The notes under the pieces are model-generated. The model had not been told where the DNA came from. It saw nothing but the letters and a program-made list of their open reading frames with translations, and did no database searches. Of a stretch of DNA of 64,000 bases, positions 7,102 through 15,343 are shown piece by piece. The stretch is from Desulfolutivibrio sulfodismutans DSM 3696 (GTDB lineage: Bacteria > Desulfobacterota > Desulfovibrionia > Desulfovibrionales > Desulfovibrionaceae): NCBI RefSeq assembly GCF_013376455.1, contig NZ_CP045504.1, forward strand, positions 930,001 to 994,000. The letters run 5' to 3'. A program made the position numbers and the translations under genes. Within the stretch, counting starts at the first letter, position 1. Every line of letters begins with the position of its first letter.

Positions 7102-9510
7102 ATGGATCAAAACGAACTGCGTGGCTGGGAAGCCCGGTGCATCCAGGAAGAGCCGCCCGGCTGCCGGGCGGCGTGTCCGCTGCATGTGGACGTGCGGGCC
7201 TTCATGGAGGCCATGGCTGCAGGCAAAACCGCCGCCGCCCGGAAAATTCTGGAACGGACCATGCCCCTGCCCGGGGTTTTGGCCCGGCTCTGCGACCATC
7301 CCTGCGAGGCGGCCTGCCTGCGCCGCGATCTGGGCGGGGCCCTGGCCATCGGCGACCTGGAGCGGTTTTGCGTCGAAAACGCCCCGGCCGGAGGCAAACC
7401 CCTGGTGCTCCCGGCCAAAGGAAAGCGCGCTGCGGTCCTTGGCGCGGGACTGGCCGCCCTGACCGTGTCCAGCGAGCTCACGCGCAAGGGCTACGCCGTC
7501 ACGGTCTTTTTCCCTGAATCCGCCCCGGGGGGGTGGCTGGGCCATGTCCCGGCGCACCTTCTGCCCCCGGACGTCCTGGCCGCCGAGGCGGCCATGCTGG
7601 CGCGCATGGGAGTGTCGTTTGCGCCGGGCACGGTCCTGTCGAAAGATTTCCTGGGAACGACCCGGGTGAACTACGACGCCGCGTTCGTGGAATACGGGGC
7701 CGGTTCCGACGGGACCGGGCCGGGGCTGTGTCCGGCGGATCGCACGGACGTGGACCCGGTGACGCTTGCGGCGGACGATCCTTCGGTATGCTTCGGCGGC
7801 TGGCCGCTGCCGGACGGGACACGCTCGCCCATGGCCTGCGCCGCCGACGGCCGCCGGGCCGCCGCCACCCTGGACCGCTTCATGAGCAACGTCTCGGCCA
7901 CGGCCTCCCGGGAACGGGAGGGGGCCTCGGGCACCCGGCTCTTCACCCAGACCGCAGGCGTCGCCGCCGTCCCCCGGCTGCTCCCGGCCGATGCCGCCGC
8001 CGGGTTTTCCGCCGCCGAGGCCATGGCCGAGGCCGCCCGATGCCTGCGCTGCGAGTGTCTGGAATGCGTCAAGGTCTGCGCCTACCTGGAACGCTACAAG
8101 GGCTACCCCAAGACCTACGCCCGGCGTTTCTACAACAACGCGGCCATCGTCCAGGGCCATCATCAGGCCAACCGAATGATCAATTCCTGCAGCCTGTGCG
8201 GGCTGTGCGCCGAGGTCTGTCCCGAAGGCTTCGCTATGGCGGAGTTAAGCCTCCTGGCCCGGCGGGACATGGTGGCCAGGGGCAAGATGCCGCCCTCGGC
8301 CTTTGAATTCGCGCTCATGGACATGGCCCAAAGCGATTCCGCGGCCTGCGCCCTGGCCAAGCCCGGGCCCGGAGCCGCGACCTGCGGCCATGTCTTTTTC
8401 CCGGGCTGCCAGTTGGCCGGGGCTTCGCCGGGACTGACGCATGCGGCCTACGACTTTTTGCGCGGGGCGTTGCAAGGCGGCGTGGGCGTCATGCTCGGCT
8501 GTTGCGGCGTGCCCGGCCGGTGGGCCGGGCGCGAGGATCTGTTCGCCGCCTCCATGGCCCGCTTCCGCGCCGACTGGGAACGCCTGGGGCGGCCCCGGGT
8601 GGTCGCGGCCTGCGCCACCTGCCTGAAGACCTTCACCGAGGCCGCGCCGGACATCCCGGCCGTGTCCCTGTGGCAGGTGCTGGCCGAAGAGACCGGACTG
8701 CCGCCTGGCGCGGCAACGGCCCCTGAAGCGCAGACCCTGGCCGTCCACGACCCCTGTTCCTCCCGGCATGATCCGAAGACCCGGGCCGCCGTGCGCGAGC
8801 TTTTGTCCAGGCTCGGGGTCAAGGCCCTGGAGCCGCCCCTGACCGGACAATACACCGAGTGTTGCGGCTATGGGGGGCTTATGTGGAACGCCGATCCGGA
8901 CATGGCCCGGACGGTAGCCGCACGCCGGGCCGGAGCCGCCCCCCAGGACTACGCCGTGTCCTGCGCCATGTGCCGGGACATGCTGTGGCGGGCGGGCAAC
9001 CGGGCCGTACATCTGCTGGACCTGATCTTTCCCGGCGAGAGACCCGGCGGTCCCACGGTGGAGCAACCTGCCGGACTGTCGGCCAGACGCCGCAACCGGG
9101 CGGGGCTTAAACGCGACATCCTGCGCGCCGTTTATGGCGAGGAGGAGACGGGCATGGAAGAGACTGGCGGCGTCACCGTGACCATGGCCCCGGAGGTGCT
9201 GGCAAGGCTTGAGGAGCGGCGCATCCTGGACACGGACGTCCGGGCCGTGGTGGCCCGGGCCGAGGCCACGGGGGAGCGTTTCCTGGACAAGGCCACGGGG
9301 CGATTCTTAGCCTCGGCCCGGCTTTGCAACGTGACCTTCTGGGTGCTCTACGACAAAAACGACGGGGGCTGTACGGTGCATGACGCCTATTGCCACCGCA
9401 TGGAGGTGCCCGGCGCCAGTATGGCGGCGGGCGGCGGGCCGGACGGCGGACCAAACGCCGGGCCACATGCCGGAACTGACGCGGCAGGCCCGCGAAAGGA
9501 GCGGCCATGA
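7102..9510 (+). CDS. Pyridine nucleotide-disulfide oxidoreductase / dicluster Fe-S fusion protein (DVU_1558-like)
   Basis: An 802-residue multidomain protein with start ATG after GAGAGG. Residues ~10-90 resemble the GltD-type N-terminus, with Cys groups C13, C21, C25 and CDHPCEAAC. Residues ~113-300 form a nucleotide-binding Rossmann fold (AVLGAGLAALTVSSEL), though the usual second dinucleotide motif is not obvious. Two ferredoxin-type clusters follow (CLRCECLECVKVC and CSLCGLCAEVCP). Then come two CCG domains of the HdrD/GlpC type (FFPGCQLAG ... LGCCGVPG and HDPCSS ... ECCGYGG), which hold non-cubane clusters in heterodisulfide reductases. The C-terminal ~120 residues form a separate module with CNVTFWVLYDKNDGGCTVHD. 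The layout suggests electron relay between a nucleotide or flavin, clusters and a disulfide-like or thiol substrate. It is coupled by a 4-base ATGA overlap to the next gene. The likely partner is Mop; the reaction is unknown. Confidence 0.82.
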   Translation: MDQNELRGWEARCIQEEPPGCRAACPLHVDVRAFMEAMAAGKTAAARKILERTMPLPGVLARLCDHPCEAACLRRDLGGALAIGDLERFCVENAPAGGKPLVLPAKGKRAAVLGAGLAALTVSSELTRKGYAVTVFFPESAPGGWLGHVPAHLLPPDVLAAEAAMLARMGVSFAPGTVLSKDFLGTTRVNYDAAFVEYGAGSDGTGPGLCPADRTDVDPVTLAADDPSVCFGGWPLPDGTRSPMACAADGRRAAATLDRFMSNVSATASREREGASGTRLFTQTAGVAAVPRLLPADAAAGFSAAEAMAEAARCLRCECLECVKVCAYLERYKGYPKTYARRFYNNAAIVQGHHQANRMINSCSLCGLCAEVCPEGFAMAELSLLARRDMVARGKMPPSAFEFALMDMAQSDSAACALAKPGPGAATCGHVFFPGCQLAGASPGLTHAAYDFLRGALQGGVGVMLGCCGVPGRWAGREDLFAASMARFRADWERLGRPRVVAACATCLKTFTEAAPDIPAVSLWQVLAEETGLPPGAATAPEAQTLAVHDPCSSRHDPKTRAAVRELLSRLGVKALEPPLTGQYTECCGYGGLMWNADPDMARTVAARRAGAAPQDYAVSCAMCRDMLWRAGNRAVHLLDLIFPGERPGGPTVEQPAGLSARRRNRAGLKRDILRAVYGEEETGMEETGGVTVTMAPEVLARLEERRILDTDVRAVVARAEATGERFLDKATGRFLASARLCNVTFWVLYDKNDGGCTVHDAYCHRMEVPGASMAAGGGPDGGPNAGPHAGTDAAGPRKERP

Positions 9511-9722
9511 GCATGGAACCGGCCTATGCGCCCGACGCCGGAGACTGGACCTGCGGCCGGTGCGGCGGCCCCCTTCTCCAGTCCAAGGTGGAGGTGTCCT
9601 ACCTCGGCAGCGTGTTTGCGGTGATCCTGCCCACCTGTCCGGCCTGCGGCCTGACGCTTGTGCCCAAGTCCCTGGCCGAGGGCAAGATGGCCGAGGTGGA
9701 GGCCCTTTTGGAGGACAAGTGA
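9507..9722 (+). CDS. Small two-CXXC redox/zinc-ribbon protein (DVU_1557-like)
   Basis: Seventy-one residues, with its ATG overlapping the previous stop (ATGA). It contains WTCGRCGGPL and PTCPACGLTL, two CXXC knuckles about 28 residues apart, which can bind zinc or a rubredoxin-type iron. A small protein at this place in the aldehyde oxidoreductase cluster is, as I recall, annotated in other Desulfovibrio as a redox protein. Its stop overlaps the GTG of the methyltransferase gene. Confidence 0.78.
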   Translation: MSMEPAYAPDAGDWTCGRCGGPLLQSKVEVSYLGSVFAVILPTCPACGLTLVPKSLAEGKMAEVEALLEDK

Positions 9723-10474
9723 CCTCGCCCTGTGCGACCCTTGCGCCTGTCGCGCCGACGGCCGCGCCGCTGTCCGGCCCCCTGTACCGGCGGGCGGATT
9801 TCCGGGCCGTGGCGGGCGACGCCCTGCGACCCGGGGGGCTTGGGCTCACGGCCCGGGGTCTGGACGCGGCCGGTTTCGCCCCCGGGGACATGGTGGCGGA
9901 CGTGGGGTGCGGCCCCGGGGCCAGTGTGGAATTTTTGCGGCAGCGGGGACTTCGGGCCCTGGGCGTCGAGGCCGACCCCGGGTTCGCCGCCGAGGCCGCA
10001 GGCCGGGTTCCCGGGCGGGTGATCGTGGCCCGGGCCGGGGCCCTGCCCCTGCCGGACGGCGTGTTGGACGGCGCGCTGTGCGAATGCGCCCTGTCCGCCT
10101 TTGCCGATTCCCGGGCGGCCCTGGCTGAACTGACCCGCGTCCTGGCCCAGGGCGGACGCTTGGTGGTCGCCGACCTGTACCGCCGGGACGGTGCGGACGG
10201 CGATGGCCGGGCGGACGGCGCCTGCACGGCCGGGGCCATGACCCGTGAGGCGTTTTTGGCCGAATTGTCCCGGGCGGGACTTGCGCCCATCCTGTTCGAG
10301 GATCATTCCCGGCTTCTGGCCGAACTGGCCGGGCGGCTGCTTTTTGCCGGATGCGACGCGGCGGATCTGGCCCCGGCCCTGTCCGGCGGGGCTGGCGGAT
10401 GCGCCTGCGGCGTCGGACCACGGCGACCCAGGCCGGGGTATTTCCTGTGTGTGGCCGTCAAGGAGGTTTCATGA
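9719..10474 (+). CDS. trsM: SAM-dependent class I methyltransferase (TrsM / DVU_1556-like)
   Basis: The 251-residue frame starts at GTG 9719, overlapping the previous stop in GTGA; no ATG is available at a sensible place. The SAM-binding motif I is MVADVGCGPGASVEFL, followed by the acidic motif LGVEADPGFA, motif III around GALPLPDGVLDGALCEC, and RVLAQGGRLVVADLY, in UbiE-like order. The C-terminus has an unusual CACGVGPRRPRPGYFLCV stretch. It lies between the two-CXXC protein and the C-GCAxxG-C-C protein with 4-base overlaps on both sides, so it is translated with them. The substrate is unknown; possibilities are a protein Cys/Met side chain or a cofactor intermediate made by the radical SAM partner. 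Confidence 0.8.
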   Translation: MTSPCATLAPVAPTAAPLSGPLYRRADFRAVAGDALRPGGLGLTARGLDAAGFAPGDMVADVGCGPGASVEFLRQRGLRALGVEADPGFAAEAAGRVPGRVIVARAGALPLPDGVLDGALCECALSAFADSRAALAELTRVLAQGGRLVVADLYRRDGADGDGRADGACTAGAMTREAFLAELSRAGLAPILFEDHSRLLAELAGRLLFAGCDAADLAPALSGGAGGCACGVGPRRPRPGYFLCVAVKEVS

Positions 10475-10923
10475 CGTCGTCGCTTGACATCGCGCCCCTG
10501 GTGGGACGCGGCTATTGTTGCAGCCAGGCCATGGCCCTGCTGGCCCTTGAGGCCATGGGCCGGGAGAATCCGGAACTGGTCCGGGCCATGTTCGGCCTGT
10601 GCCGGGGGTTGGCCCAGACCGGCGGAACCTGCGGCATCCTGACCGGAGGGTGTTGCGTGCTGGGGCTCTACGTGGCCAAGGGCGCGGATGAGGAAGAGGC
10701 CCACCCCATGGCCAACCCCGTGGTGGCCGAATTCGCGGACTGGTTCCGGGAAAAGACCGCCGTCTACGGCGGCGACACCTGTCCGGCCATCCTGGGCGAA
10801 CACGACCCGCATGGCCCAAGCCCGGCCCATTGCGGAACGCTTTTGGCCGAGTCCTGGGACCATATCCTGGAGATCCTGACCGCCTACGGCATCGATCCGA
10901 CCCTGCCGCGCGGGGAAGGATGA
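10471..10923 (+). CDS. C-GCAxxG-C-C family protein (DVU_1555-like)
   Basis: The 150-residue protein starts at an ATG in ATGA overlap, after AAGGAGG. Conserved Cys groups are YCCSQAM, CRGLAQTGGTCGILTGGCC and, later, DTCPAI and AHCGTLL, matching the redox-disulfide or Fe-S family named for its C-GCAxxG-C-C pattern. Family members accompany oxidoreductases and are thought to hold a cluster or exchange disulfides, but no enzymatic role is established. It is cytoplasmic, with no signal peptide. Confidence 0.82.
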   Translation: MTSSLDIAPLVGRGYCCSQAMALLALEAMGRENPELVRAMFGLCRGLAQTGGTCGILTGGCCVLGLYVAKGADEEEAHPMANPVVAEFADWFREKTAVYGGDTCPAILGEHDPHGPSPAHCGTLLAESWDHILEILTAYGIDPTLPRGEG

Positions 10924-10933
10924 GGATGTGACC

Positions 10934-12334
10934 ATGATTCCCGCCACGCGGCCTGTGGACCGGGAACCGGACACGGCCAGCGTGTGCCCGGTATGCCTGC
11001 GGCGGCTCGACGCCTGGCGCGTCGTCCGGGGCGACACCGTGTTTCTGGTCAAACGCTGCCCGGAGCACGGGGACTTTACGGCCCCGGTGTGGCGCGGCCA
11101 GCCGGATTTTTCCGCCTGGAAACGTCCCAAGCGGCCAAGCGCCCCGCGCCGGGCCTTTACCGCCGTGGACCGGGGCTGCCCCTTCGACTGCGGCCTGTGC
11201 CCGGAGCACGGCCAGCATACCTGCACGGCGCTCATCGAGGTCACCGCCCGCTGCGACCTGGGCTGCCCGGTGTGCTTCGCCTCGTCCGGCCCCGGAAACG
11301 CCACCGCAGACCCGCCGCTTTCCCGCATCGCCTTTCTGCTTGACCGGGTGGGCCAGGCCTCGGGGCGCTGCAATCTCCAGATCTCCGGCGGCGAACCGGC
11401 CCTGCGAAGCGACCTGCCCGCCATCGGGGAGATGGCCAAGGCCCGGGGCTTTCCCTTCGTGCAGCTCAACACCAACGGCCTGCGTCTGGCCGCCGATGCG
11501 GATTTCGCCCGGTCTCTGGCCGGGGGCGGTTTCGATTCGGTCTTTTTGCAGTTCGACGCGGTCACGGACGAGGCCTACCGGGCCTTGCGCGGCAGGCCGC
11601 TTTTCGACCTGAAAAAACGGGCCGTCGCGGCCGCCGTCCGGGCCGGTCTGGGCGTGGTGCTGGTGCCCACGGTCATCCCCGGGATCAACGACGGGGAACT
11701 GGGGGACATCGTGCGCCTGGCCCTGTCCTTCGGACCCGGCGTGCGCGGGGTGCACATCCAGCCCGCCGCCGCCTTTGGCCGCCATCCCTGGCCGGGGCGC
11801 GACGACCGCCGCCTGACCCTGCCCGAGGTCATGGCCGCCCTCGTCCGCCAGTCCCAGGGCCTTTTGCGCCTGGAAGACTTCCATCCCCCGGGCTGCGAAC
11901 ACTCCCTGTGCTCGTTTTCCGCCGTGTACCAGCGTACGCCTTCCGGCGGACTGACCCCGGCCCCAAAGGCTGGCGGCTGCTGCGACGCCGCCCCTGCCGC
12001 CGATCCCATCCTGGCCGAAGAGGGGGCGCGCCGGGCCAAGGCCTTCACTGCGAAACACTGGGCCGCGCCCGGGCCGGATGCTGCACCGGCCGCCCCTGTC
12101 GACGACTTCGACCGCTTCCTGGCCAAGGCGGCCACGGGCGGACGCTTCACCCTGTCGGGCATGGCCTTTATGGACGCCTGGACACTGGACCTGGAACGGG
12201 TCCGGGGCTGCTGCATCCACGAGGTCTCCCCCGAGGGCCTGCTTATCCCCTTTTGCCTCTACAACCTTTCGGCCTCGGACGGCCGGACCCTCTATCGGCC
12301 GCAACCCGGCGGACACGGACGGGCCGGGGCATGA
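10934..12334 (+). CDS. trsS: Radical SAM protein (TrsS-like)
   Basis: 466 residues from ATG 10934, preceded by GAGGATGTGACC; a GTG six bases earlier is possible. The radical SAM cluster ligands are C107, C111 and C114 in TARCDLGCPVCFASS, followed by the GGEPALR motif, which binds the SAM amino group. Upstream are knuckles SVCPVC (C18, C21) and RCPEHGDF, and CPFDCGLCPEHGQHTC just before the core; C-terminal Cys are HEVSPEG-flanked (GCCIHE). Homologues are described, as I recall, as (seleno)proteins with either Sec or Cys in an N-terminal CxxC; here both positions are Cys and there is no in-frame TGA. It overlaps the ligase gene by ATGA. It is likely to modify a cofactor or peptide for the aldehyde oxidoreductase. 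Confidence 0.85.
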   Translation: MIPATRPVDREPDTASVCPVCLRRLDAWRVVRGDTVFLVKRCPEHGDFTAPVWRGQPDFSAWKRPKRPSAPRRAFTAVDRGCPFDCGLCPEHGQHTCTALIEVTARCDLGCPVCFASSGPGNATADPPLSRIAFLLDRVGQASGRCNLQISGGEPALRSDLPAIGEMAKARGFPFVQLNTNGLRLAADADFARSLAGGGFDSVFLQFDAVTDEAYRALRGRPLFDLKKRAVAAAVRAGLGVVLVPTVIPGINDGELGDIVRLALSFGPGVRGVHIQPAAAFGRHPWPGRDDRRLTLPEVMAALVRQSQGLLRLEDFHPPGCEHSLCSFSAVYQRTPSGGLTPAPKAGGCCDAAPAADPILAEEGARRAKAFTAKHWAAPGPDAAPAAPVDDFDRFLAKAATGGRFTLSGMAFMDAWTLDLERVRGCCIHEVSPEGLLIPFCLYNLSASDGRTLYRPQPGGHGRAGA

Positions 12335-13422
12335 GGCGCGATCCGCCTGCCGCGCGTTCTCCCCTGGATCCCTGGCTGGCCGCGCGCCTGGGACTTGCCG
12401 GGGAAGGCCCTTCCCCCCGGGACGTGGCGCAACACCACCTGGCCGCCTTGCAAGCCGCCTTCGCCCTGGCGCGGGACAAAAGCCCCTTCTACCGCGACAA
12501 GCTGGCCTCCCTGCCAAACGAGTTCCCCCGCAGACTTAAGGACATGGCCGACTGCCCCTGCACCCTTCCGGAGGAACTGGCCCGGGACCATCGCCCGTTT
12601 TTATGCGTCCCCCTGGGCGACATCGAGCACATGGTCACCCTGGCCACCTCCGGCACCAGCGGCCCGGCCAAACGCCTGGCCTTCACCGCCGCAGACCTGG
12701 CCGCCACCCTGGATTTTTTCCACCACGGCATGACCACCTTCACCGCGCCGGGCGACACGGTGCTGATCCTTTTGCCCGCCCCCCGCGTGGCCGAGCTGTT
12801 GTCCACGGCCCTGGCTAGGTTCGGGGCGCGCGGCGTGGCCGGATTCCCGGCGGCCCGGGCCCCGCAAGACGGCGACCGCGACCCGGTCACGGCCTTTTGC
12901 CGGGACATGGCCCAGGCCCGGCCCCGGGTGCTGGTCATCGGCCCCAGGCTTCTGGAAGGGTTCGTGCGCGACCCCGATGCCTGCGACGCGGCCCGGGGCC
13001 GGTTGCGGGCGGTTCTGACCAGCGGGGAGCCCCTTTCCCCCGAACTGCGCCAATTGGTGCAACGACGCTGGGGCTGCCCGGTCTTCGACCACTACGGCCT
13101 GACCGAATCCGGGTTCGGGGGCGGGGTGGAGTGCGCGGCCCAGGCGGGCTACCATCTTCGTGAGGCCGACCTGTATGTCGAGATCCTGGACCCGGCCACG
13201 GGGGCGGTCCTGCCCGAGGGCCACACCGGGGAGGTGGTGCTGACCACCCTCGGCCTCCGGGCCATGCCGCTTCTGCGCTACCGCACCGGCGACGCCGCGG
13301 CCATGCTTCCCGGCCCCTGCCCCTGCGGCAGCCTTCTGCGACGCCTTGGCCCGGTGACCGGCCGCTACGACCGTCAAAACCGAATCCACATCCCCAAAAA
13401 AGGAGGCGCAGACGCGCCATGA
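12331..13422 (+). CDS. AMP-dependent CoA-ligase-like protein (PaaK-type, DVU_1553-like)
   Basis: The 363-residue protein begins at an ATG overlapping the previous stop. It has an adenylation core of the phenylacetate-CoA ligase branch: TLATSGTSGPAKRLAFT is the P-loop-like AMP motif, VFDHYGLTESGFGGG is the A5-like adenine-binding motif, and LLRYRTGDAA is the hinge Asp motif. A PCPCGSLLRRLG region follows, as in PaaK. It is shorter than the usual 430-440 residues, mainly lacking much of the C-terminal lid. Acyl-adenylate or CoA-thioester formation on an acid fits a cluster around an aldehyde-to-acid enzyme, but could equally activate a pathway intermediate. Confidence 0.83.
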   Translation: MRRDPPAARSPLDPWLAARLGLAGEGPSPRDVAQHHLAALQAAFALARDKSPFYRDKLASLPNEFPRRLKDMADCPCTLPEELARDHRPFLCVPLGDIEHMVTLATSGTSGPAKRLAFTAADLAATLDFFHHGMTTFTAPGDTVLILLPAPRVAELLSTALARFGARGVAGFPAARAPQDGDRDPVTAFCRDMAQARPRVLVIGPRLLEGFVRDPDACDAARGRLRAVLTSGEPLSPELRQLVQRRWGCPVFDHYGLTESGFGGGVECAAQAGYHLREADLYVEILDPATGAVLPEGHTGEVVLTTLGLRAMPLLRYRTGDAAAMLPGPCPCGSLLRRLGPVTGRYDRQNRIHIPKKGGADAP

Positions 13423-14462
13423 ACGATCTTCTGGAAACGCTCCTTGCCCGGCTGGAGGCCGGAGAATCCGTGGTCCGGGCGGCCATCGTCGCCCAGGAGG
13501 GCTCTGCGCCGCGCGCGGCCGGGGCGCACATGCTGGTGTTCGCCGACACGTCCATCGCCGGGACCGTGGGCGGGGGGCTGGTGGAGGCCCGGGTCATGGA
13601 CGCGGCCGCCGTTGTCCTGGCCGAGGGCCTGGCCCGGGTCATGGACTTCAACCTGACCGGGGAAATGGCGGCCGGGGCGGACATGATCTGCGGCGGCAGG
13701 CTGCGCATCTTTCTGGAGCGCCTGGACCCGGATCAGGCCGGGCTGTTTGCGGCCTTGCGGGACCGTCTGGAGACCGGGGAGCGCTGCCTTCTGGCCACCC
13801 CCCTGGACGCCCCCGGAAACGGCGGGGGAAAAATCCTTCTGGCCGGGGACGGCAGCACCGTTTCGCCGGACAAGACGCCGCCCGAGGATCAAGCCGCCCT
13901 GCGCCGGGCCGGGGAGAGCCTCCTGGCCCCGGCCTGCATGGACGCCGGGGGCCGCCGCTATTTCCTGGAGCCCTGCCAGGGCAGGCCGCGACTCTTCCTC
14001 ATGGGGGCCGGGCATGTGTCCCGGGCCACGGCCCTGGCTGCCGGGCTGGCCGGGTATTCGGTCATTGTCCTGGACGACAGGCCGGAATTCGCCAACCGGG
14101 AACGCTTCCCCGGCGTCCACGAAGTGGCCGTGGCCGACATGGAGGACTGCTTCGCCGGACGGACCATCACCCCGCGCGACATGGTGGTCATCGTCACCCG
14201 GGGACACCTCAACGACGCCACGGTCCTGGCCCAGACCCTTGGCACAAGGGCGGGCTACGTGGGCATGATCGGCAGCCGCCGCAAGCGCGACGCCATCTAC
14301 GACCGGCTACGGACCCAGGGCGTGACCGACGCGGAACTGGCCCGGGTGCATTGCCCCGTGGGGCTTCCCATCGGGGCCGAGACCCCCGAGGAAATCGCCA
14401 TCAGCATCGTGGCCGAACTCATCGCCGTGCGGGCAAATCAAGGACTTCCCAGGCATCCATAA
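13419..14462 (+). CDS. xdhC: XdhC/CoxI family molybdenum hydroxylase maturation factor
   Basis: The 347-residue protein starts at an ATG overlapping the ligase stop. The N-terminal XdhC_CoxI domain shows AAIVAQEGSAPRAAGAHM, GTVGGGLVEARV and NLTGEMAAGADMICGG. The C-terminal Rossmann domain shows LFLMGAGHVSRATALAA and VIVLDDRPEFANRERF. XdhC proteins bind and sulfurate the molybdenum cofactor and insert it into xanthine-oxidase-type enzymes, so its client here should be Mop. It ends the coupled gene run. A MocA-like cytidylyltransferase, which makes MCD and is present in related clusters, is not in this window. Confidence 0.93.
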   Translation: MNDLLETLLARLEAGESVVRAAIVAQEGSAPRAAGAHMLVFADTSIAGTVGGGLVEARVMDAAAVVLAEGLARVMDFNLTGEMAAGADMICGGRLRIFLERLDPDQAGLFAALRDRLETGERCLLATPLDAPGNGGGKILLAGDGSTVSPDKTPPEDQAALRRAGESLLAPACMDAGGRRYFLEPCQGRPRLFLMGAGHVSRATALAAGLAGYSVIVLDDRPEFANRERFPGVHEVAVADMEDCFAGRTITPRDMVVIVTRGHLNDATVLAQTLGTRAGYVGMIGSRRKRDAIYDRLRTQGVTDAELARVHCPVGLPIGAETPEEIAISIVAELIAVRANQGLPRHP

Positions 14463-14571
14463 GGCTTACTCGGCGCACGCGCCGCCCTCCGAACCGATGA
14501 CGCATGCCGCTGCTGCGGCCCGGACGCCTTCGATTTTCACGCCTCCGGCCTCGCCGTCTGCATATGAAAAA

Positions 14572-14601
14572 AGGGCCGACGGTCGGGTGACCGTCGGCCC
14601 T
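14572..14601 (-). terminator. Rho-independent terminator, minus strand
   Basis: Perfect 13-bp stem (AGGGCCGACGGTC / GACCGTCGGCCCT) with a four-base loop. Read on the minus strand it is followed by a run of six T, so it should stop the minus-strand gene at 14768-15166. On the plus strand there is no T run. Confidence 0.85.
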
Positions 14602-14717
14602 GCACTGCTGCCTGTATCGGCAGCTTCGATAATCACGCGCAGGCTGCGGCTATGCCGCGCCGTAAGCGAGGGATTTTCGTGCCTCTCCGCCCGGCGGCCT
14701 GGCCGCCGCTGGCGGCG

Positions 14718-14749
14718 CAAAGCCCTGGTTCCGAAAAACCGGGGCTTTG
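14718..14749. terminator. Hairpin downstream of minus-strand gene
   Basis: Thirteen-pair stem with one G-T pair (CAAAGCCCTGGTT / AACCGGGGCTTTG) and a six-base loop. It lies just past the stop of the minus-strand gene and faces xdhC on the other side. T content after it is modest in either direction, so it may act as an RNA 3' end stabiliser. Confidence 0.5.
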
Positions 14750-14767
14750 TCATCAAATAATGACGCG

Positions 14768-15166
14768 CTATTTCGCCTTGCGGTACGTGCCCCCGAAATA
14801 GCCGGACATGCCGCATTCGTCGCCCTTGGACTCCACGTCCACGGTGGCGGTGTCGCCCTTGAAAGCGATGGTGAATTTGATGCCGTCATCCTCGGTGCCG
14901 CCCTTGGCCGGAAGGTCGTCGTTTTCGCGGCCGCCGCCCTGGTCCATAGGGGTCTCGTAGGTTTCGAAATCACACATCTGGCCGTTGCTCTTGCTTTTGG
15001 TCTTGAACTTGAAGACAAACCCGGGGCCCATCTGGGCAATGGTCATGGTCCCCTCGTAGCCGGGCTCGGTGTAGGTCCAGCGCCCCTCCACGCCCTTGGC
15101 GAAACACACTCCGGACAGCCCGAGCACGATCACGGCCACCCCGACCGCCAGACATACCTTGCGCAT
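14768..15166 (-). CDS. Small exported protein of unknown function
   Basis: 132 residues from ATG 15166, chosen over an upstream start because AAGGAGT stands 7 bases before it and a clean signal peptide follows (KVCLAVGVAVIVLGLSG, cut near CFA-KG). The mature part is rich in Gly, Lys, Asp and Thr with beta-type repeats (GRWTYTEPGYEGTMTIA, FKFKTKSK, DGIKFTIAFKGDTATVDVE) and resembles small single-domain beta-barrel-like lipocalin or DUF proteins that end in a GTY motif. I do not recognise the family. Confidence 0.75.
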   Translation of the reverse strand: MRKVCLAVGVAVIVLGLSGVCFAKGVEGRWTYTEPGYEGTMTIAQMGPGFVFKFKTKSKSNGQMCDFETYETPMDQGGGRENDDLPAKGGTEDDGIKFTIAFKGDTATVDVESKGDECGMSGYFGGTYRKAK

Positions 15167-15343
15167 GAGACAACTCCTTCGTTTTCTTCTGGTTGCCGAT
15201 ACCCGGTGAAGGTGCGGCACAGCCGTCCATTCCCGGGCGGAATCCTCAATTTGCCTTTAAAAACATCCCCCGGCATTTCCCGCACGGCGCAGCCCCCGTC
15301 ATGGAGGCCTGCGCGACACGTCTGCGCCAGCGGCAATACGGCG

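Larger units (their letters stand above)
14463..14767. other. 305-bp convergent intergenic region with two hairpins
   Basis: This is the meeting point of the plus-strand xdhC gene and a minus-strand exported-protein gene. It holds two strong hairpins (listed) and otherwise nothing I can call. Confidence 0.6.

Noticed and set aside
3955-8163. A 1402-codon minus-strand open frame opposite mop and the fusion gene
   Set aside because: It is a codon-bias mirror of the GC-rich plus-strand genes; the translation is low-complexity Gly/His/Gln/Arg, has no domain, and the real genes on the other strand have clear motifs.
10934-12334. Selenocysteine codon in the radical SAM gene
   Set aside because: The N-terminal CxxC is fully Cys-coded and there is no in-frame TGA or SECIS-like hairpin after it.
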